From Methyloferula stellata AR4 (lineage in GTDB: Bacteria > Pseudomonadota > Alphaproteobacteria > Rhizobiales > Beijerinckiaceae): a stretch of DNA of 64,000 nucleotides. The translations under genes and the position numbers were made by a program. The notes beneath the pieces are model-generated. The model was not told the origin of the DNA and searched no databases. It saw only the letters and a program-made list of their open reading frames with translations. Shown in pieces: positions 36,482-45,946 of this stretch. The stretch covers positions 2,310,001-2,374,000 of the forward strand of contig NZ_ARWA01000001.1 of assembly GCF_000385335.1 (NCBI RefSeq). The letters are read 5' to 3'. Within the stretch, counting starts at the first letter, position 1, and every line of letters starts with the position of its first letter.

Positions 36482-38011
36482 ATGAATCAAAAGGCTGAAC
36501 GTGCATTCTGCGATCCGGCGCGCTTGGAAGAGATCATCTCTTCCCTGTCCGAAGGGGTCATCGTACTCGATGAAAGCGGCAGTCTCGTCTGGGCAAACGA
36601 TGCCGCGCTAGGCCAACACGGATTGGCTTCCCTCAAAGGTCTCGGTGCGCATTACAAGGATTACGCGGCGCGCTTCGAGCTTCGATATCGCAATAATCAC
36701 AGGCTCGACGAGAACGCCTATCCCATGGCGCGCGCCGTCGCCGGCGAAATGTTTCAAGATGTCGTGGTCGAGGTGCGCAAGACCGATGAAGACGAAGCCT
36801 TATGGGTGCACTCGGTGCGCAGTTTCCACGCCGATGATCCGTCCGACGGCAAGATCGCCTTTCTCATCATCAATGACCTCACCGAACAATATCAGGCCGA
36901 GCAAAGATTCGAGGCGGCCTTCAATGCCAATCCGGCGCCGGCAATCATCTGCCGCCTGTCCGATCTGCGCTATGTCAAGGTCAATCCCGGGTTTCTCGAG
37001 ATGACCGGCTATGCGCGCGAGGATCTTGTCGGGCGCTCAGCCTATGAGATCGATGTGCTTTCGCAAGCCTCCAAACGCGAGCTGGCGATGGAGCGGTTGA
37101 AGGAGAATCGTACCATTCCGCAAATGGAGGCCGCGGTTCCGCTTCCCGATGGCAAAAAGAAATTTGTCATCGTCGCCGGCGAACCGATTCAATACAGTGA
37201 CGAAGCCTGCATGCTGTTTACCTTCGCCGATCTCGATCCGCTGAAAGGTACCGAACATGCCTTGCGCCAAAGCGAGGAACGATTCTCCAAATCGTTTCAG
37301 CTTTCGCCGGCGCCGCAGGCGATCACGACTCTGAAAGAGTTCAAGATCACGGAAATCAATCAGGCCTTCCGCGATCTTTTTGGATATGCCGAGGACGAAA
37401 TCATCGGACATAAAGCCACGGATCTCATTCTTTGGGACGATAAAATGGCCCAGCGCCAGATCGAAGGCACCTTCGAAAAGACCGGCTTTATCGACAAGGT
37501 CGATCTCAAGATTCAAACCAAGAATGAAGTGGCGGCCGATTGCCTCGTCTCCGCGGCGACCGTGACGATCGGCGACGAACTCTGCGTTCTTTGGGTTATC
37601 CAAGACATAGCCGATCGCAAGCGCTCGGAAGATGAATTGGTCGCGGCGATTGAAGCCGTCATGGAAGATACCTCCTGGTTCAGCCGCACCGTCGTCGAAA
37701 AACTGGCCGGGCTGCGCCGCGCGACAAAGCCGTCGTCCCAACCGTCGATCGAACTTGACGAGCTGACCAATCGCGAACGCGACATCCTCGGTCTGATCTG
37801 CCAAGGCCAGAGCGATGAAGACATGAGCAAGAGTCTCGGCCTGTCGCCAAACACGATTCGCAACCACGTCTCTTCGCTGTTCCGCAAGATCGGCGTCAGG
37901 CGCCGAGCCGCGGCGATCATCTGGGCAAGAGAGCGCGGCGTCAGCGGGCGCGATGCCGGCCTCAGACTCAAGGCCAAGCGTCCAAAGGCGCGCAAGCCGG
38001 CTCAAAAGTGA
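36482..38011 (+). CDS. PAS-domain LuxR-type transcriptional regulator
   Basis: A 509-residue regulator. Three PAS-type domains stand in a row at about residues 15-135, 142-255 and 264-385. A LuxR helix-turn-helix follows at about 425-485 (LTNRERDILGLICQGQSDEDMSKSLGLSPNTIRNHVSSLF). No receiver, histidine kinase or autoinducer domain is present, so ligand or redox sensing by the PAS domains is likely. The start is taken at 36482, with an in-frame ATG 30 bases upstream. It begins a cluster of three sensory genes. Confidence 0.88.
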   Translation: MNQKAERAFCDPARLEEIISSLSEGVIVLDESGSLVWANDAALGQHGLASLKGLGAHYKDYAARFELRYRNNHRLDENAYPMARAVAGEMFQDVVVEVRKTDEDEALWVHSVRSFHADDPSDGKIAFLIINDLTEQYQAEQRFEAAFNANPAPAIICRLSDLRYVKVNPGFLEMTGYAREDLVGRSAYEIDVLSQASKRELAMERLKENRTIPQMEAAVPLPDGKKKFVIVAGEPIQYSDEACMLFTFADLDPLKGTEHALRQSEERFSKSFQLSPAPQAITTLKEFKITEINQAFRDLFGYAEDEIIGHKATDLILWDDKMAQRQIEGTFEKTGFIDKVDLKIQTKNEVAADCLVSAATVTIGDELCVLWVIQDIADRKRSEDELVAAIEAVMEDTSWFSRTVVEKLAGLRRATKPSSQPSIELDELTNRERDILGLICQGQSDEDMSKSLGLSPNTIRNHVSSLFRKIGVRRRAAAIIWARERGVSGRDAGLRLKAKRPKARKPAQK

Positions 38012-38130
38012 GAGGGCTACTAACCGAATTGGTATTTGCTGATCTTGTCTAGCTGGGCTGAGACATGATGTTCTCATACGTCATCCTGACGCTGAGAGTC
38101 ATTCTTTCATGACACACCCCGGAAGCCTTT

Positions 38131-38565
38131 ATGGAACTCCTGCCAAAAACCCAAAGCTTTACCTCATCTCCTCCATTGGCTGAGCCGGTCGAGATGCCGT
38201 CCCTTATTTTGGTGGTTGAGGACGAAGTTCTGATCCGCATGATGGTCGCCGAAACGCTCGCCGACGTGGGCTTCCAAATCAGCGAAGCGGCCAATGGCCG
38301 ATCAGCTTTGGCGGCGATCGAAGCCGCCGGAGAAGAGCTGCGGTGCGTCATTCTCGACGTCGGCCTGCCCGATGTGAGCGGCGAGCATCTGATCGATAAG
38401 ATCCGGGCTCTGAGACCGCAGATGCCGATCATCGTCACAACCGGCTACGATACGAATGAGTTGCGGCGGAAACTGCACGATGATCCGTTTGCGCGGATTC
38501 TGACGAAGCCGTTCCAGCCGGAGATGCTGAACACAATTCTGAGGGAGTGGGGCATTAGCGCGTGA
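38131..38565 (+). CDS. Single-domain response regulator
   Basis: A 144-residue protein consisting of a short leader and one receiver domain. The acidic pocket is EDE (30-32), the phospho-Asp is D76 (VILDVGLP) and the Lys is in ILTKPF. No output domain, so it signals by protein contacts. It lies 120 bases after the PAS-LuxR gene and 120 bases before the GGDEF-EAL gene, all in one direction. A kinase partner is not present in the window. Confidence 0.88.
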   Translation: MELLPKTQSFTSSPPLAEPVEMPSLILVVEDEVLIRMMVAETLADVGFQISEAANGRSALAAIEAAGEELRCVILDVGLPDVSGEHLIDKIRALRPQMPIIVTTGYDTNELRRKLHDDPFARILTKPFQPEMLNTILREWGISA

Positions 38566-38687
38566 CGTCTTACGGCTGAGCTTGCCGGTTAGCCTTACCG
38601 TTAGAATTTGACGCTTATTTTAACGTTTGGGAGTGAAGATTTTTCAGGGCGCTCCGCCACAGTGGCCGCAAATCCGCTGAGGTCAAA

Positions 38688-40877
38688 ATGACTAAATTGG
38701 CGAAGCCCGCACAAAACTATCCCATCCCGACTGATGAAACCCAGCGGCTCGCGGCATTGGCCGAATATGTCGTCGTCGACACGCCTCCCGAGCCCGAATT
38801 CGATCATATTGCGGAGCTCGCCGCCGATCTTTTCGACGTGCCGATCGCGCTGATTTCCTATGTTGAAAAAGATCGCCAATTCTACAAAGCGCGCGTCGGA
38901 TTCGAGGCGTGCGACAGTTCTCGCGATGTCTCTTTTTGCACGCATGTGCTCGTTTGCGACGATGTCATGGTGATTCCCGACGCGCGCGTGGACCCGCGTT
39001 TCAAGAACAATCCCTATGTCATTGGAGAGCCATTCATCCGTTTCTACGCGGGTGCTCCTCTCATCACCGCCGAGGGGCACAGGATTGGATCAATCTGCGT
39101 CATCGATCCGGAGCCGCGTCCGCGGCTGAACGAGCATGAGAAGGGCATTCTCAAAAAGCTTGCGACGCTTAGCATGGATCAGCTTGAGCGGCGTCGCATT
39201 GCCATTTTGAAGCAAGCTTTTTTGCGGATGGCGGCGGCGACCTCTGACGCAATCGTGTGTTCGAACGAAGACGGGCTTATGACCTTTTGGAATACGGCGG
39301 CCGAGGGAATGTTCGGCTATTCGGCGAATGACGTCCTGGGCCAGCCGCTCGAAATAATCATTCCTGAATTTCGTGCGACCATCCGAGCCGAAAGGGAGGC
39401 TGCGCATTGGACGCCCGAAAGATCTTCGCTGGGGAAGGCGATCGAGATCACGGGCGTGCGGCAGGATAAGACCCTATTTCCCGCGGAACTCTCGCTGACC
39501 TTTTGGAACGATGGCGAGGGCAGGCAATTCGGTGCAATCATACGCGACGTTTCGGAACGCCATCGCGCCCAGGAGCACATGCGCTACCTGACCCATTTCG
39601 ATCGGCTGACGGCGCTTCCCAACAGGGTGCGGTTTATCGAGGTGATCGAGGACGAGCTTAGAGGAGCGTCCATATTTTGCGTGCTCAAGGTTGGGCTCGA
39701 CCGGTTCAAGATGATCAATTCCTCGATCGGCATGGCCGGCGGCGATGCCGTGCTGAGGGCGACTGCCGAACGTATTGTTCGAACCGCGGGGCCTGACGCT
39801 TTCGTCGGGCGCATCGGCGCCGACGAGTTTGGCGTCTTGCTGCGGAGCAAGGATTCGCATCATGCCAAATCCGTCGGTGATCAAATCCTCGCGGCTATGA
39901 GCGAGCCGTTCCATGTCCATGGATCTATCAGCCATGTTGGCGCGAGCATAGGAATAGCATCCTGTTCCGGTCCGTTGCATTTCGAAAATGCCGATGCCGT
40001 GTTGAAATGCAGCATGCTCGCTCTTCTGCATGCGAAAAAGACGGGCGGGCGCCGGGTTGAATTGTACCGGCCGCAACTCAGCCAGCAAGCCGAAGAGCGC
40101 CGGCATCTTGAAGACGAATTGCGGCTTGCCTTTGCGCGCCGCGAGTTTGAGCTTTATTTCCAGCCGCAAGTGCGGGTGGGCACGAGGGATATCGTGGGCG
40201 CCGAGGCTCTCTTGCGATGGAACCATCCCGAACGGGGTCTTCTCTTGCCGAGCGCCTTCCTCTCAACCCTCGAGTCGAGCGAGATCGCCGTCGATGTCGG
40301 TCTATGGATTATCAATGCTGCCTGCGCTTTCGCCGTGGAGCTTGTCCTGTCCGGTCATATGATCCGCATGGGGGTCAATCTATTCGCGGCTCAGTTGCGC
40401 GCCGAAAATCTCGATATCATGGTGGGCACGGCTCTTTCGACCCACCGTCTGCCCGCCAATTTGCTTGAGCTTGAAATCACCGAGACCACAATACTCGGGC
40501 TTCATGACGGCGTGATCGAGTCCTTGCGCAACCTTCGTAAGCGCGGCGTCAGCATCGCCTTCGACGATTACGGGACGGGCTACGCCTCTTTGAGTTTGCT
40601 GAAACGCTATCCGTTGACGCGTTTAAAGATCGATGTGGAATTCGTGAAGGGACTTTTGACAGATCCCGATGATGCGGCGATCGTGCGAGCCGTGCTCGCG
40701 CTTGGCCGCAGCATGGGATTTCACGTCATTGCCGAAGGGGTGGAAACGTCGCAGCAATTGGCGAAACTGATCGATTTCGGCTGTGAGGAAGTCCAAGGCT
40801 ATCTTTTCGGCAAGCCGATGCCAGCCGCGCAATTTTTGAAGCTTTTGAAAAAGGGCGCGGCGTCGGAGGCTGCCTGA
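38688..40877 (+). CDS. GAF-PAS-GGDEF-EAL cyclic-di-GMP protein (probable phosphodiesterase)
   Basis: A 729-residue cytoplasmic sensor. The order is GAF (about 20-165), PAS (about 178-295), GGDEF (about 303-460) and EAL (about 470-720). The cyclase motif is GADEF (377-381) instead of GGDEF, so cyclase activity is doubtful. The EAL domain keeps EALLR (506-510), LELEITET, FDDYGTGYASL, VIAEGVET and GYLFGKPM, so it should hydrolyse c-di-GMP. It ends the three-gene signalling cluster; pleD at 9-10 kb encodes an opposing cyclase. Confidence 0.9.
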   Translation: MTKLAKPAQNYPIPTDETQRLAALAEYVVVDTPPEPEFDHIAELAADLFDVPIALISYVEKDRQFYKARVGFEACDSSRDVSFCTHVLVCDDVMVIPDARVDPRFKNNPYVIGEPFIRFYAGAPLITAEGHRIGSICVIDPEPRPRLNEHEKGILKKLATLSMDQLERRRIAILKQAFLRMAAATSDAIVCSNEDGLMTFWNTAAEGMFGYSANDVLGQPLEIIIPEFRATIRAEREAAHWTPERSSLGKAIEITGVRQDKTLFPAELSLTFWNDGEGRQFGAIIRDVSERHRAQEHMRYLTHFDRLTALPNRVRFIEVIEDELRGASIFCVLKVGLDRFKMINSSIGMAGGDAVLRATAERIVRTAGPDAFVGRIGADEFGVLLRSKDSHHAKSVGDQILAAMSEPFHVHGSISHVGASIGIASCSGPLHFENADAVLKCSMLALLHAKKTGGRRVELYRPQLSQQAEERRHLEDELRLAFARREFELYFQPQVRVGTRDIVGAEALLRWNHPERGLLLPSAFLSTLESSEIAVDVGLWIINAACAFAVELVLSGHMIRMGVNLFAAQLRAENLDIMVGTALSTHRLPANLLELEITETTILGLHDGVIESLRNLRKRGVSIAFDDYGTGYASLSLLKRYPLTRLKIDVEFVKGLLTDPDDAAIVRAVLALGRSMGFHVIAEGVETSQQLAKLIDFGCEEVQGYLFGKPMPAAQFLKLLKKGAASEAA

Positions 40878-40890
40878 GCCGAGAGTCGGC

Positions 40891-40919
40891 AAAAAAGCCC
40901 CGACCCGCAGAGGCGGGGC
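40891..40919 (-). terminator. Intrinsic terminator of the 40960-41229 gene
   Basis: Arms GCCCCG (40897-40902) and CGGGGC (40914-40919) with a short internal CCGC/GCGG pairing. On the minus strand the hairpin runs into six T. It probably also stops the EAL gene from the other side. Confidence 0.7.
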
Positions 40920-40959
40920 AGGGCGAGACGGCGCTCCAGGTCTTACTTGGGGTTTTGTC

Positions 40960-41229
40960 TTACTTGGGGCTTTTCGGAGCCGGGCCGTTCTTGGAACCTT
41001 CCGCGCCTTTGACGCCGGGCGCTTGGACGCCGGGCGCACCGGCGCCGGTGTTCATATCGGTCCCCTTGGCGCTGCTGCGATTCGACTGCATTTCCGTGCT
41101 CGGGCTCACATTGCCGCCGGCGGAAGGGCCGGACGTGTTGCCCATATTCTGATTCGAGGTCTGTGCAACCGCGACCCCACCCAGAAACAGCGAAGCCGTG
41201 GCGCACAAAGCCAATGTACGAATGCCCAT
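40960..41229 (-). CDS. Small secreted low-complexity protein
   Basis: An 89-residue protein with a signal peptide (cleavage after AVAQ or VAVA, residues 19-23). The mature part is rich in Asn, Ser, Gly and Pro (SNQNMGNTSGPSAGG, APGVQAPGVKG). It is expected to be disordered and periplasmic. AAGGAGGAT before the ATG is a strong ribosome-binding site, and an intrinsic terminator follows. Function unknown. Confidence 0.6.
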   Translation of the reverse strand: MGIRTLALCATASLFLGGVAVAQTSNQNMGNTSGPSAGGNVSPSTEMQSNRSSAKGTDMNTGAGAPGVQAPGVKGAEGSKNGPAPKSPK

Positions 41230-41526
41230 TTATATCCTCCTTGGTTTCCGATCCTTGCCATAGCCGAACGGCCGTTTGCTGATTTGGTTTCCTTAATTTC
41301 TGCCGAAAAGCGGTTTGCAATGGCCGGTACGAAGGCAGCTCTTCGAGCGCCGTGATCGCTTCTTTAAGCCAAGCTCGGCGAGCTTGGCCGTCGTTACCGC
41401 CCCGCCTGCCATGCGCAGCAGCAACGTCTTCACGAGAAGAGTGACCGGTGCCTTCCGAACGAGTTGCAGCGCAGGCGCGTTACGGCAGCGACACTTCTCC
41501 GGTTCGCGAACGAATAGGAAAACTCC

Positions 41527-43893
41527 ATGGCTCAAATGCGTAAGCCTTCTGACGAGCATGCCTCGGCCGGCGGCTGGGGTGCTGTAAACGCAGCAGAGCA
41601 GCAACTCGGCAAGCAGGGGATTTTATTGAGGGGAAACCGGGTCCTTTTGTCGATGAACAAACCCGGCGGTTTCGATTGCCCAAGCTGTGCCTGGCCGGAT
41701 CCGAAGGTGCCGCATGTCGCCGAATATTGCGAGAACGGCGCCAAGGCCGTCGCCTGGGAAGCCACGCGAAAGCGCACGGCGCCGGAGTTTTTTGCGCAAC
41801 ACACGGTCGAAGAGCTCAAGGGCTGGAGCGATCATGCACTGGAAGACAATGGCCGCCTAACGCATCCGATGCGCTATAATCCGGGGACGGACAAATATGA
41901 GCCTGTTGATTGGGATGTGGCCTTGCGCGAGATTGGCGCCTTTGTGCGGTCGCTCGATCCCAATCGCGTCGAACTCTATACCTCTGGCCGCACCTCGAAC
42001 GAGGCAGCCTTTCTCTGGCAGCTTTACGGGCGCTTGATCGGTACCAATAATTTTCCCGATTGCTCGAACATGTGCCACGAGACGACCTCCGTTGCGCTGC
42101 CCGAAAGCATCGGCGTCGGCAAGGGCACGGTGGTGATGGAGGATTGGCATCATTGCGATGCGCTCTTCATCATCGGCCAGAACCCCGGCACGAACAGCCC
42201 GCGCATGTTGGGCAATTTGCACGATATGGCGAGGCGCGGCATCCCGATCGTCAGCTTCAACCCGCTGCGCGAGCGGGGACTTGTCAGATTCACCGATCCG
42301 CAAAATCCCGTCGAAATGCTGACCGGTACGGGGCAGGAGATCAGCTCGAATTTCTTTCAGCTGCGCACGGGCGGCGACATCATGGCTCTGCAGGGCGTCT
42401 GCAAGGTCGTGATCGAGGCCGACGATGCCGCGAAGGCGGCAGGTGCGCCGCGTGTTCTCGATGTCGGCTTCATCGAGGAACACACGCATGGCTTCGAGGC
42501 TTTCGCCGATTACGTCCGTTCGCTCACCTGGCAGCAGATCGAGCGTTTCACGGCACTGACGCGCAAGCAGATCGAGCAGGCGGCCGACATCTATATGAAG
42601 GCTGAGCGCGTCATCATCTGCTGGGGAATGGGGATCACCCAGCATCGCCATGGCGGCGACGCCATGCAGCAGATTGTCAATCTTCTGCTCTTGCGCGGCA
42701 ATATCGGAAGGCTCGGTGCGGGCGCTTCGCCGATTCGGGGCCATTCGAATGTCCAAGGTGATCGCACCGTGGGCATTTATCAAAAGCCGAAGGAGCCTTT
42801 CCTCGCCAAACTGGATAAGGTCTTCGGCTTTCATAATCCGCGTGCAGGCGGTCATGATACGGTCGAATGCTGCGAAGCGATCCTGCGCGGCGAGGTCGAT
42901 GCTTTCCTCGGCATGGGCGGCAATTTCTTTCGCGCCGTCCCCGACTTCGAGCGGGTGGCGGCAAAAGTGGGCGGCATCAAGCTCACCGTGCAGATCGCCA
43001 CCAAGCTCAATCGCAGCCATCTGATCCACGCCAGGCAGGCCTATATCCTTCCGGCGCTCGGGCGCACCGAACTCGATCTCCAAAACGGTGTGAAGCAGAC
43101 GGTGACGGTCGAGGATAGTTTCTCGATGGTGCATGGGTCGAGCGGTCTTCTGACGCCTGCGAGCGAATTCTGCCGCTCGGAGCCCTGGATCGTCTCGGAA
43201 TTGGCGAAGGCGACCGTCGCCGACCGCGCCGTTATCGATTGGGATGCCTTCGTCGCGGATTACGGACTGATCCGCGACAAGATCGAGGCCGTCTTCCCCG
43301 ATCTGTTCGAAAACTTCAATGCGCAGATCGCGCAGCCCGGCGGCTTCCATCTGCCGAACGGGGCCAGAGAGCGCGTATGGAATACGCCTACGGGCAAGGC
43401 CAATTTCCTCTTCAAGCCCGGCATGATGGACGAGGACGACGATGCGCCGGAAACGCCTCATCTGCAATTGATGACAGTGCGCAGCCACGATCAGTTCAAC
43501 ACGACCGTCTATTCCTTGAACGATCGCTACCGCGACATCGTAAACGACCGGATGGTCGTCTTCATGAACGAAGGCGACATGGCGGAACTCGGCCTTTCCG
43601 CGGGCTCGTTGATCGAATTCACCTCTGCCATCGAAGATGGGGTCGAGCGGCGCGCCAGCGGATTCAAGGTCGTGCCCTTCGATGTCCCGCGCGGCTGCTG
43701 CGCGGCCTATTATCCGGAGACCAACAATGTGCTGCCTCTGTCGCATCGCGACGAGCGCAGCAATACGCCGGCGGCGAAGTCCGTGCCGGTGACGATCAAG
43801 GCCATGCAGCCGCTGGAACCCGTTGTGGAGCGCGTGCTTGAGACCGCGGACGGCTACTCGCCTTACGCGCCGATGGCGGTGCCGATCGCTTAG
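41527..43893 (+). CDS. FdhF/YdeP family molybdopterin oxidoreductase
   Basis: A 788-residue molybdenum or tungsten bis-MGD enzyme of the FdhF/YdeP group. The N-terminus has CPSC (51-54) and a third Cys at 68, not the standard four-Cys iron-sulfur motif. A CSNMCHETTS segment (179-188) likely supplies the metal ligand Cys. IGQNPGTNSPRML and GGNFFRAVPDFERV bind the pterins. The C-terminal MGD-binding domain holds RSHDQFNTTVYSLNDRYR. Such enzymes include formate dehydrogenase-like proteins and E. coli YdeP, and some methylotroph formate dehydrogenases. The substrate is not proven. No FdhD or partner subunit is adjacent. Confidence 0.85.
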   Translation: MAQMRKPSDEHASAGGWGAVNAAEQQLGKQGILLRGNRVLLSMNKPGGFDCPSCAWPDPKVPHVAEYCENGAKAVAWEATRKRTAPEFFAQHTVEELKGWSDHALEDNGRLTHPMRYNPGTDKYEPVDWDVALREIGAFVRSLDPNRVELYTSGRTSNEAAFLWQLYGRLIGTNNFPDCSNMCHETTSVALPESIGVGKGTVVMEDWHHCDALFIIGQNPGTNSPRMLGNLHDMARRGIPIVSFNPLRERGLVRFTDPQNPVEMLTGTGQEISSNFFQLRTGGDIMALQGVCKVVIEADDAAKAAGAPRVLDVGFIEEHTHGFEAFADYVRSLTWQQIERFTALTRKQIEQAADIYMKAERVIICWGMGITQHRHGGDAMQQIVNLLLLRGNIGRLGAGASPIRGHSNVQGDRTVGIYQKPKEPFLAKLDKVFGFHNPRAGGHDTVECCEAILRGEVDAFLGMGGNFFRAVPDFERVAAKVGGIKLTVQIATKLNRSHLIHARQAYILPALGRTELDLQNGVKQTVTVEDSFSMVHGSSGLLTPASEFCRSEPWIVSELAKATVADRAVIDWDAFVADYGLIRDKIEAVFPDLFENFNAQIAQPGGFHLPNGARERVWNTPTGKANFLFKPGMMDEDDDAPETPHLQLMTVRSHDQFNTTVYSLNDRYRDIVNDRMVVFMNEGDMAELGLSAGSLIEFTSAIEDGVERRASGFKVVPFDVPRGCCAAYYPETNNVLPLSHRDERSNTPAAKSVPVTIKAMQPLEPVVERVLETADGYSPYAPMAVPIA

Positions 43894-43914
43894 AATCTGG
43901 ACTCAATCATCGAT

Positions 43915-44001
43915 CCGTCATCGCGAGGAGCAGAGCGACGAAGCAATCCATGCTATTGTCCGTGGTTTCCATGGATTGCTTCGCTTCGCTCGCAATGACG
44001 G
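43915..44001. repeat. Dispersed palindromic repeat (REP-like)
   Basis: The left part CCGTCATCGCGAGGAG...GAAGCAATCCA and right part TGGATTGCTTCG...CGCAATGACGG are inverted copies around a 20-base loop. This 'GTCATTGCGAGG...GAAGCAATCCA' type is scattered between genes in many proteobacteria. It sits just after the molybdoenzyme gene. Confidence 0.75.
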
Positions 44002-44055
44002 CCCTCGGATCACGCTATGATTAGGTCCTGATCCTCATCAACAGTCATCGGCGGG

Positions 44056-44478
44056 TCAGCGCCCGCTGATGAAGCTTTCGGGTGTGCCATCCGCCGGATT
44101 GATGAAGATGATGTCCTTCGGATCGCGGCGCGGCGTATCGATCGATAGAAATACGACCGGCCCTTCGATGATCGTCGGCAACGCATGGACCGTGCGTTTC
44201 TTGAAGAACAAAAGCTGGCCCTGCGCGAATTCTCCGCCGTTCTCCGGGCTGCCCATCCAGAACGTGCCCTTGCCCGACAGCACATAGAGATATTCGTCGC
44301 TCTTCTCGTGATAATGCGGCGGGGTTTCCCGATAGACGCGGAAGATGCGCGCGCTTGCCTCCTCCTCATTGGTCAGATAGGTGTCGAGCAGCAGCGTGTC
44401 CGCCGATGCCGGGAAGGCTTTGGCTATATCGTAGACGTCGAAGCGCCCGAAATCCGGGCTTTTGCTCTGTGCATTCAT
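44056..44478 (-). CDS. Cupin domain-containing protein
   Basis: A 140-residue single cupin. Motif 1 is PPHYHEKSDEYLYVLSGKGTFWM (two His, Glu), and the late strands give HALPTIIEGPVVFLSID. It is a small metal-binding barrel, probably cytosolic. Similar proteins act as sugar isomerases or oxygenases. It is a different subgroup from the cupin at 35309. Downstream of the REP-like element on the opposite strand. Substrate unknown. Confidence 0.85.
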   Translation of the reverse strand: MNAQSKSPDFGRFDVYDIAKAFPASADTLLLDTYLTNEEEASARIFRVYRETPPHYHEKSDEYLYVLSGKGTFWMGSPENGGEFAQGQLLFFKKRTVHALPTIIEGPVVFLSIDTPRRDPKDIIFINPADGTPESFISGR

Positions 44479-44681
44479 CGTGGCGATCTCCTTGCGGGCT
44501 TATCGATCTCATCTAAGATGGGCTTCGAGGGGATCGAGGAAAACAGCCTGCATTTGCTGGAATCGATCACGTTCATCGTGATCCTAGGGCTGCAAGCCGA
44601 ACGCCTCGCGAAGCCTGGTGGAATTGGCGTAGCTCTTGCCTCGCGCGGCGGCGAAGCCCGGGACTGACTTGGGGGGAATCG

Positions 44682-45176
44682 ATGCAAATAGGCCACTTGC
44701 TGACGGCGATGACGATGCTGCTCGCCGCCTCACCCGCGCGCGCGGCGGAGATACCGAGTGCGGTTGCCGTTACAGATGAAACGATCGTCCTCAAGGTTCG
44801 TGCGGAGGGCGCGCAGATCTACGAATGCAAAGCCGATCCGACCGGCACGATGACATGGCAATTCCGTGAGCCTATCGCGACCTTGCTGGTCGATGGCAAA
44901 ACGGTCGGACGGCATTTCGCCGGACCCAGTTGGGAGGCGGCCGACGGCAGTGCTGTCATCGGCAAAGTCGTCGCGAAGGCGCCGGGCGCCACGGGCAAGG
45001 ACATTGCCTGGCTCAAATTGAATGTCTCGGACAGACGCGGCGACGGTCTCTTGAAAGACGTCACGACGGTGCAGCGGCTCGAAACTCAGGGTGGTGGTTT
45101 CGAAGGCGCCTGTTCGAAGGTCGGCACATTCCATGCCGAACCCTATTCGGCGGATTATGTGTTTTTAAAAAAATAA
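44682..45176 (+). CDS. DUF3455 domain exported protein
   Basis: A 164-residue exported protein with a signal peptide (cleavage after SPARA or RAA, about residues 20-22). The DUF3455 core is seen as GAQIYECKADPTGTMTWQFREPIATL, HFAGPSWEAADGSAVIGKVVA and a terminal YSADYVFLKK. Bacterial and fungal members are secreted and of unknown function. The two Cys (in YECK and GACSK) may form a disulfide. Likely monocistronic; convergent with lrgAB. Confidence 0.85.
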   Translation: MQIGHLLTAMTMLLAASPARAAEIPSAVAVTDETIVLKVRAEGAQIYECKADPTGTMTWQFREPIATLLVDGKTVGRHFAGPSWEAADGSAVIGKVVAKAPGATGKDIAWLKLNVSDRRGDGLLKDVTTVQRLETQGGGFEGACSKVGTFHAEPYSADYVFLKK

Positions 45177-45185
45177 GCTTTTACA

Positions 45186-45209
45186 GGTCAACCGGCAGGT
45201 TGACCTGGC
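45186..45209. terminator. Hairpin between convergent DUF3455 and lrgB genes
   Basis: Perfect arms CAGGTCAACC and GGTTGACCTG with a GGCA loop, between two convergent genes only 44 bases apart. There is no long T run on either side, so this terminator is less certain. Confidence 0.45.
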
Positions 45210-45220
45210 TGCTTTCGATC

Positions 45221-45946
45221 TCAACTCGCAAATCCGTAGCGCACGAGAAGCGGGACGATGACGGCGGTGATGAGGGCGCCGAGGCCGAGGGCGATCCCGC
45301 CATAGGCACCAGCCGTCTCATTGAGCTGAAGCATCCGTGCCGTGCCGAGACCGTGAGCTGCGGTGCCGATCCCAAGTCCCCGCGCACGCCAATCCTTCAC
45401 GCGGATCATAGACATGACCGGCGCGAAGAGAATGACGCCGGCCAGGCCAGTCAGGAGCGTGAAGGCCGCTGCCAGCGATGGCTCGCCGCCGAGCTGTTCG
45501 GTAATGCCCATGGCGACGGGCGTCGTGGCAGAATGGGCGCCGAGCGAAAGGACGACCGCGTGTGAGGCGCCGAGCCAATGCCCGATCAGCATGGCGCTGA
45601 GGCATGTCGTGAGCGAGCCGATGATGACGGCCGGGAAAATTGCCATTGCCGCGTGCCGGATCGATTTCAGATTGTCGTAAAGCGGCAAGGCCAATGCGAC
45701 GGTCGCCGGACCCAGCAGAAAAGCGATCAGCCTGCCGCCTTGCATATAATGTTCATAGGGGATGTCCGCGACCCGCAGCAGAGTGACCAGCAAGATCACG
45801 GCGATGAGTAGCGGATTGAGCAGCACATAACCGCCGCAGAGCCGCTGAAACCAGATGCCGAACTGATAGGCGGCCAGCGTGCCGATCAGGCCGAAAAGCG
45901 GGTCGGTCAGAATCGCATGGCCGAGACTGGCGAAAGCTGCCGTCAT
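45221..45946 (-). CDS. lrgB: LrgB family membrane protein
   Basis: A 241-residue inner-membrane protein with six or more helices, full length for LrgB. Signatures are LNPLLIAVILLV, LLGPATVALALPLY and SAMLIGHWLGAS...SLGAHSATTPVAMGI. The start at 45946 overlaps the lrgA stop by four bases. LrgAB/CidAB proteins influence murein hydrolase release in Gram-positives; bacterial and plant relatives transport pyruvate or glycolate/glycerate. Its role in this organism is not known. Confidence 0.9.
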   Translation of the reverse strand: MTAAFASLGHAILTDPLFGLIGTLAAYQFGIWFQRLCGGYVLLNPLLIAVILLVTLLRVADIPYEHYMQGGRLIAFLLGPATVALALPLYDNLKSIRHAAMAIFPAVIIGSLTTCLSAMLIGHWLGASHAVVLSLGAHSATTPVAMGITEQLGGEPSLAAAFTLLTGLAGVILFAPVMSMIRVKDWRARGLGIGTAAHGLGTARMLQLNETAGAYGGIALGLGALITAVIVPLLVRYGFAS

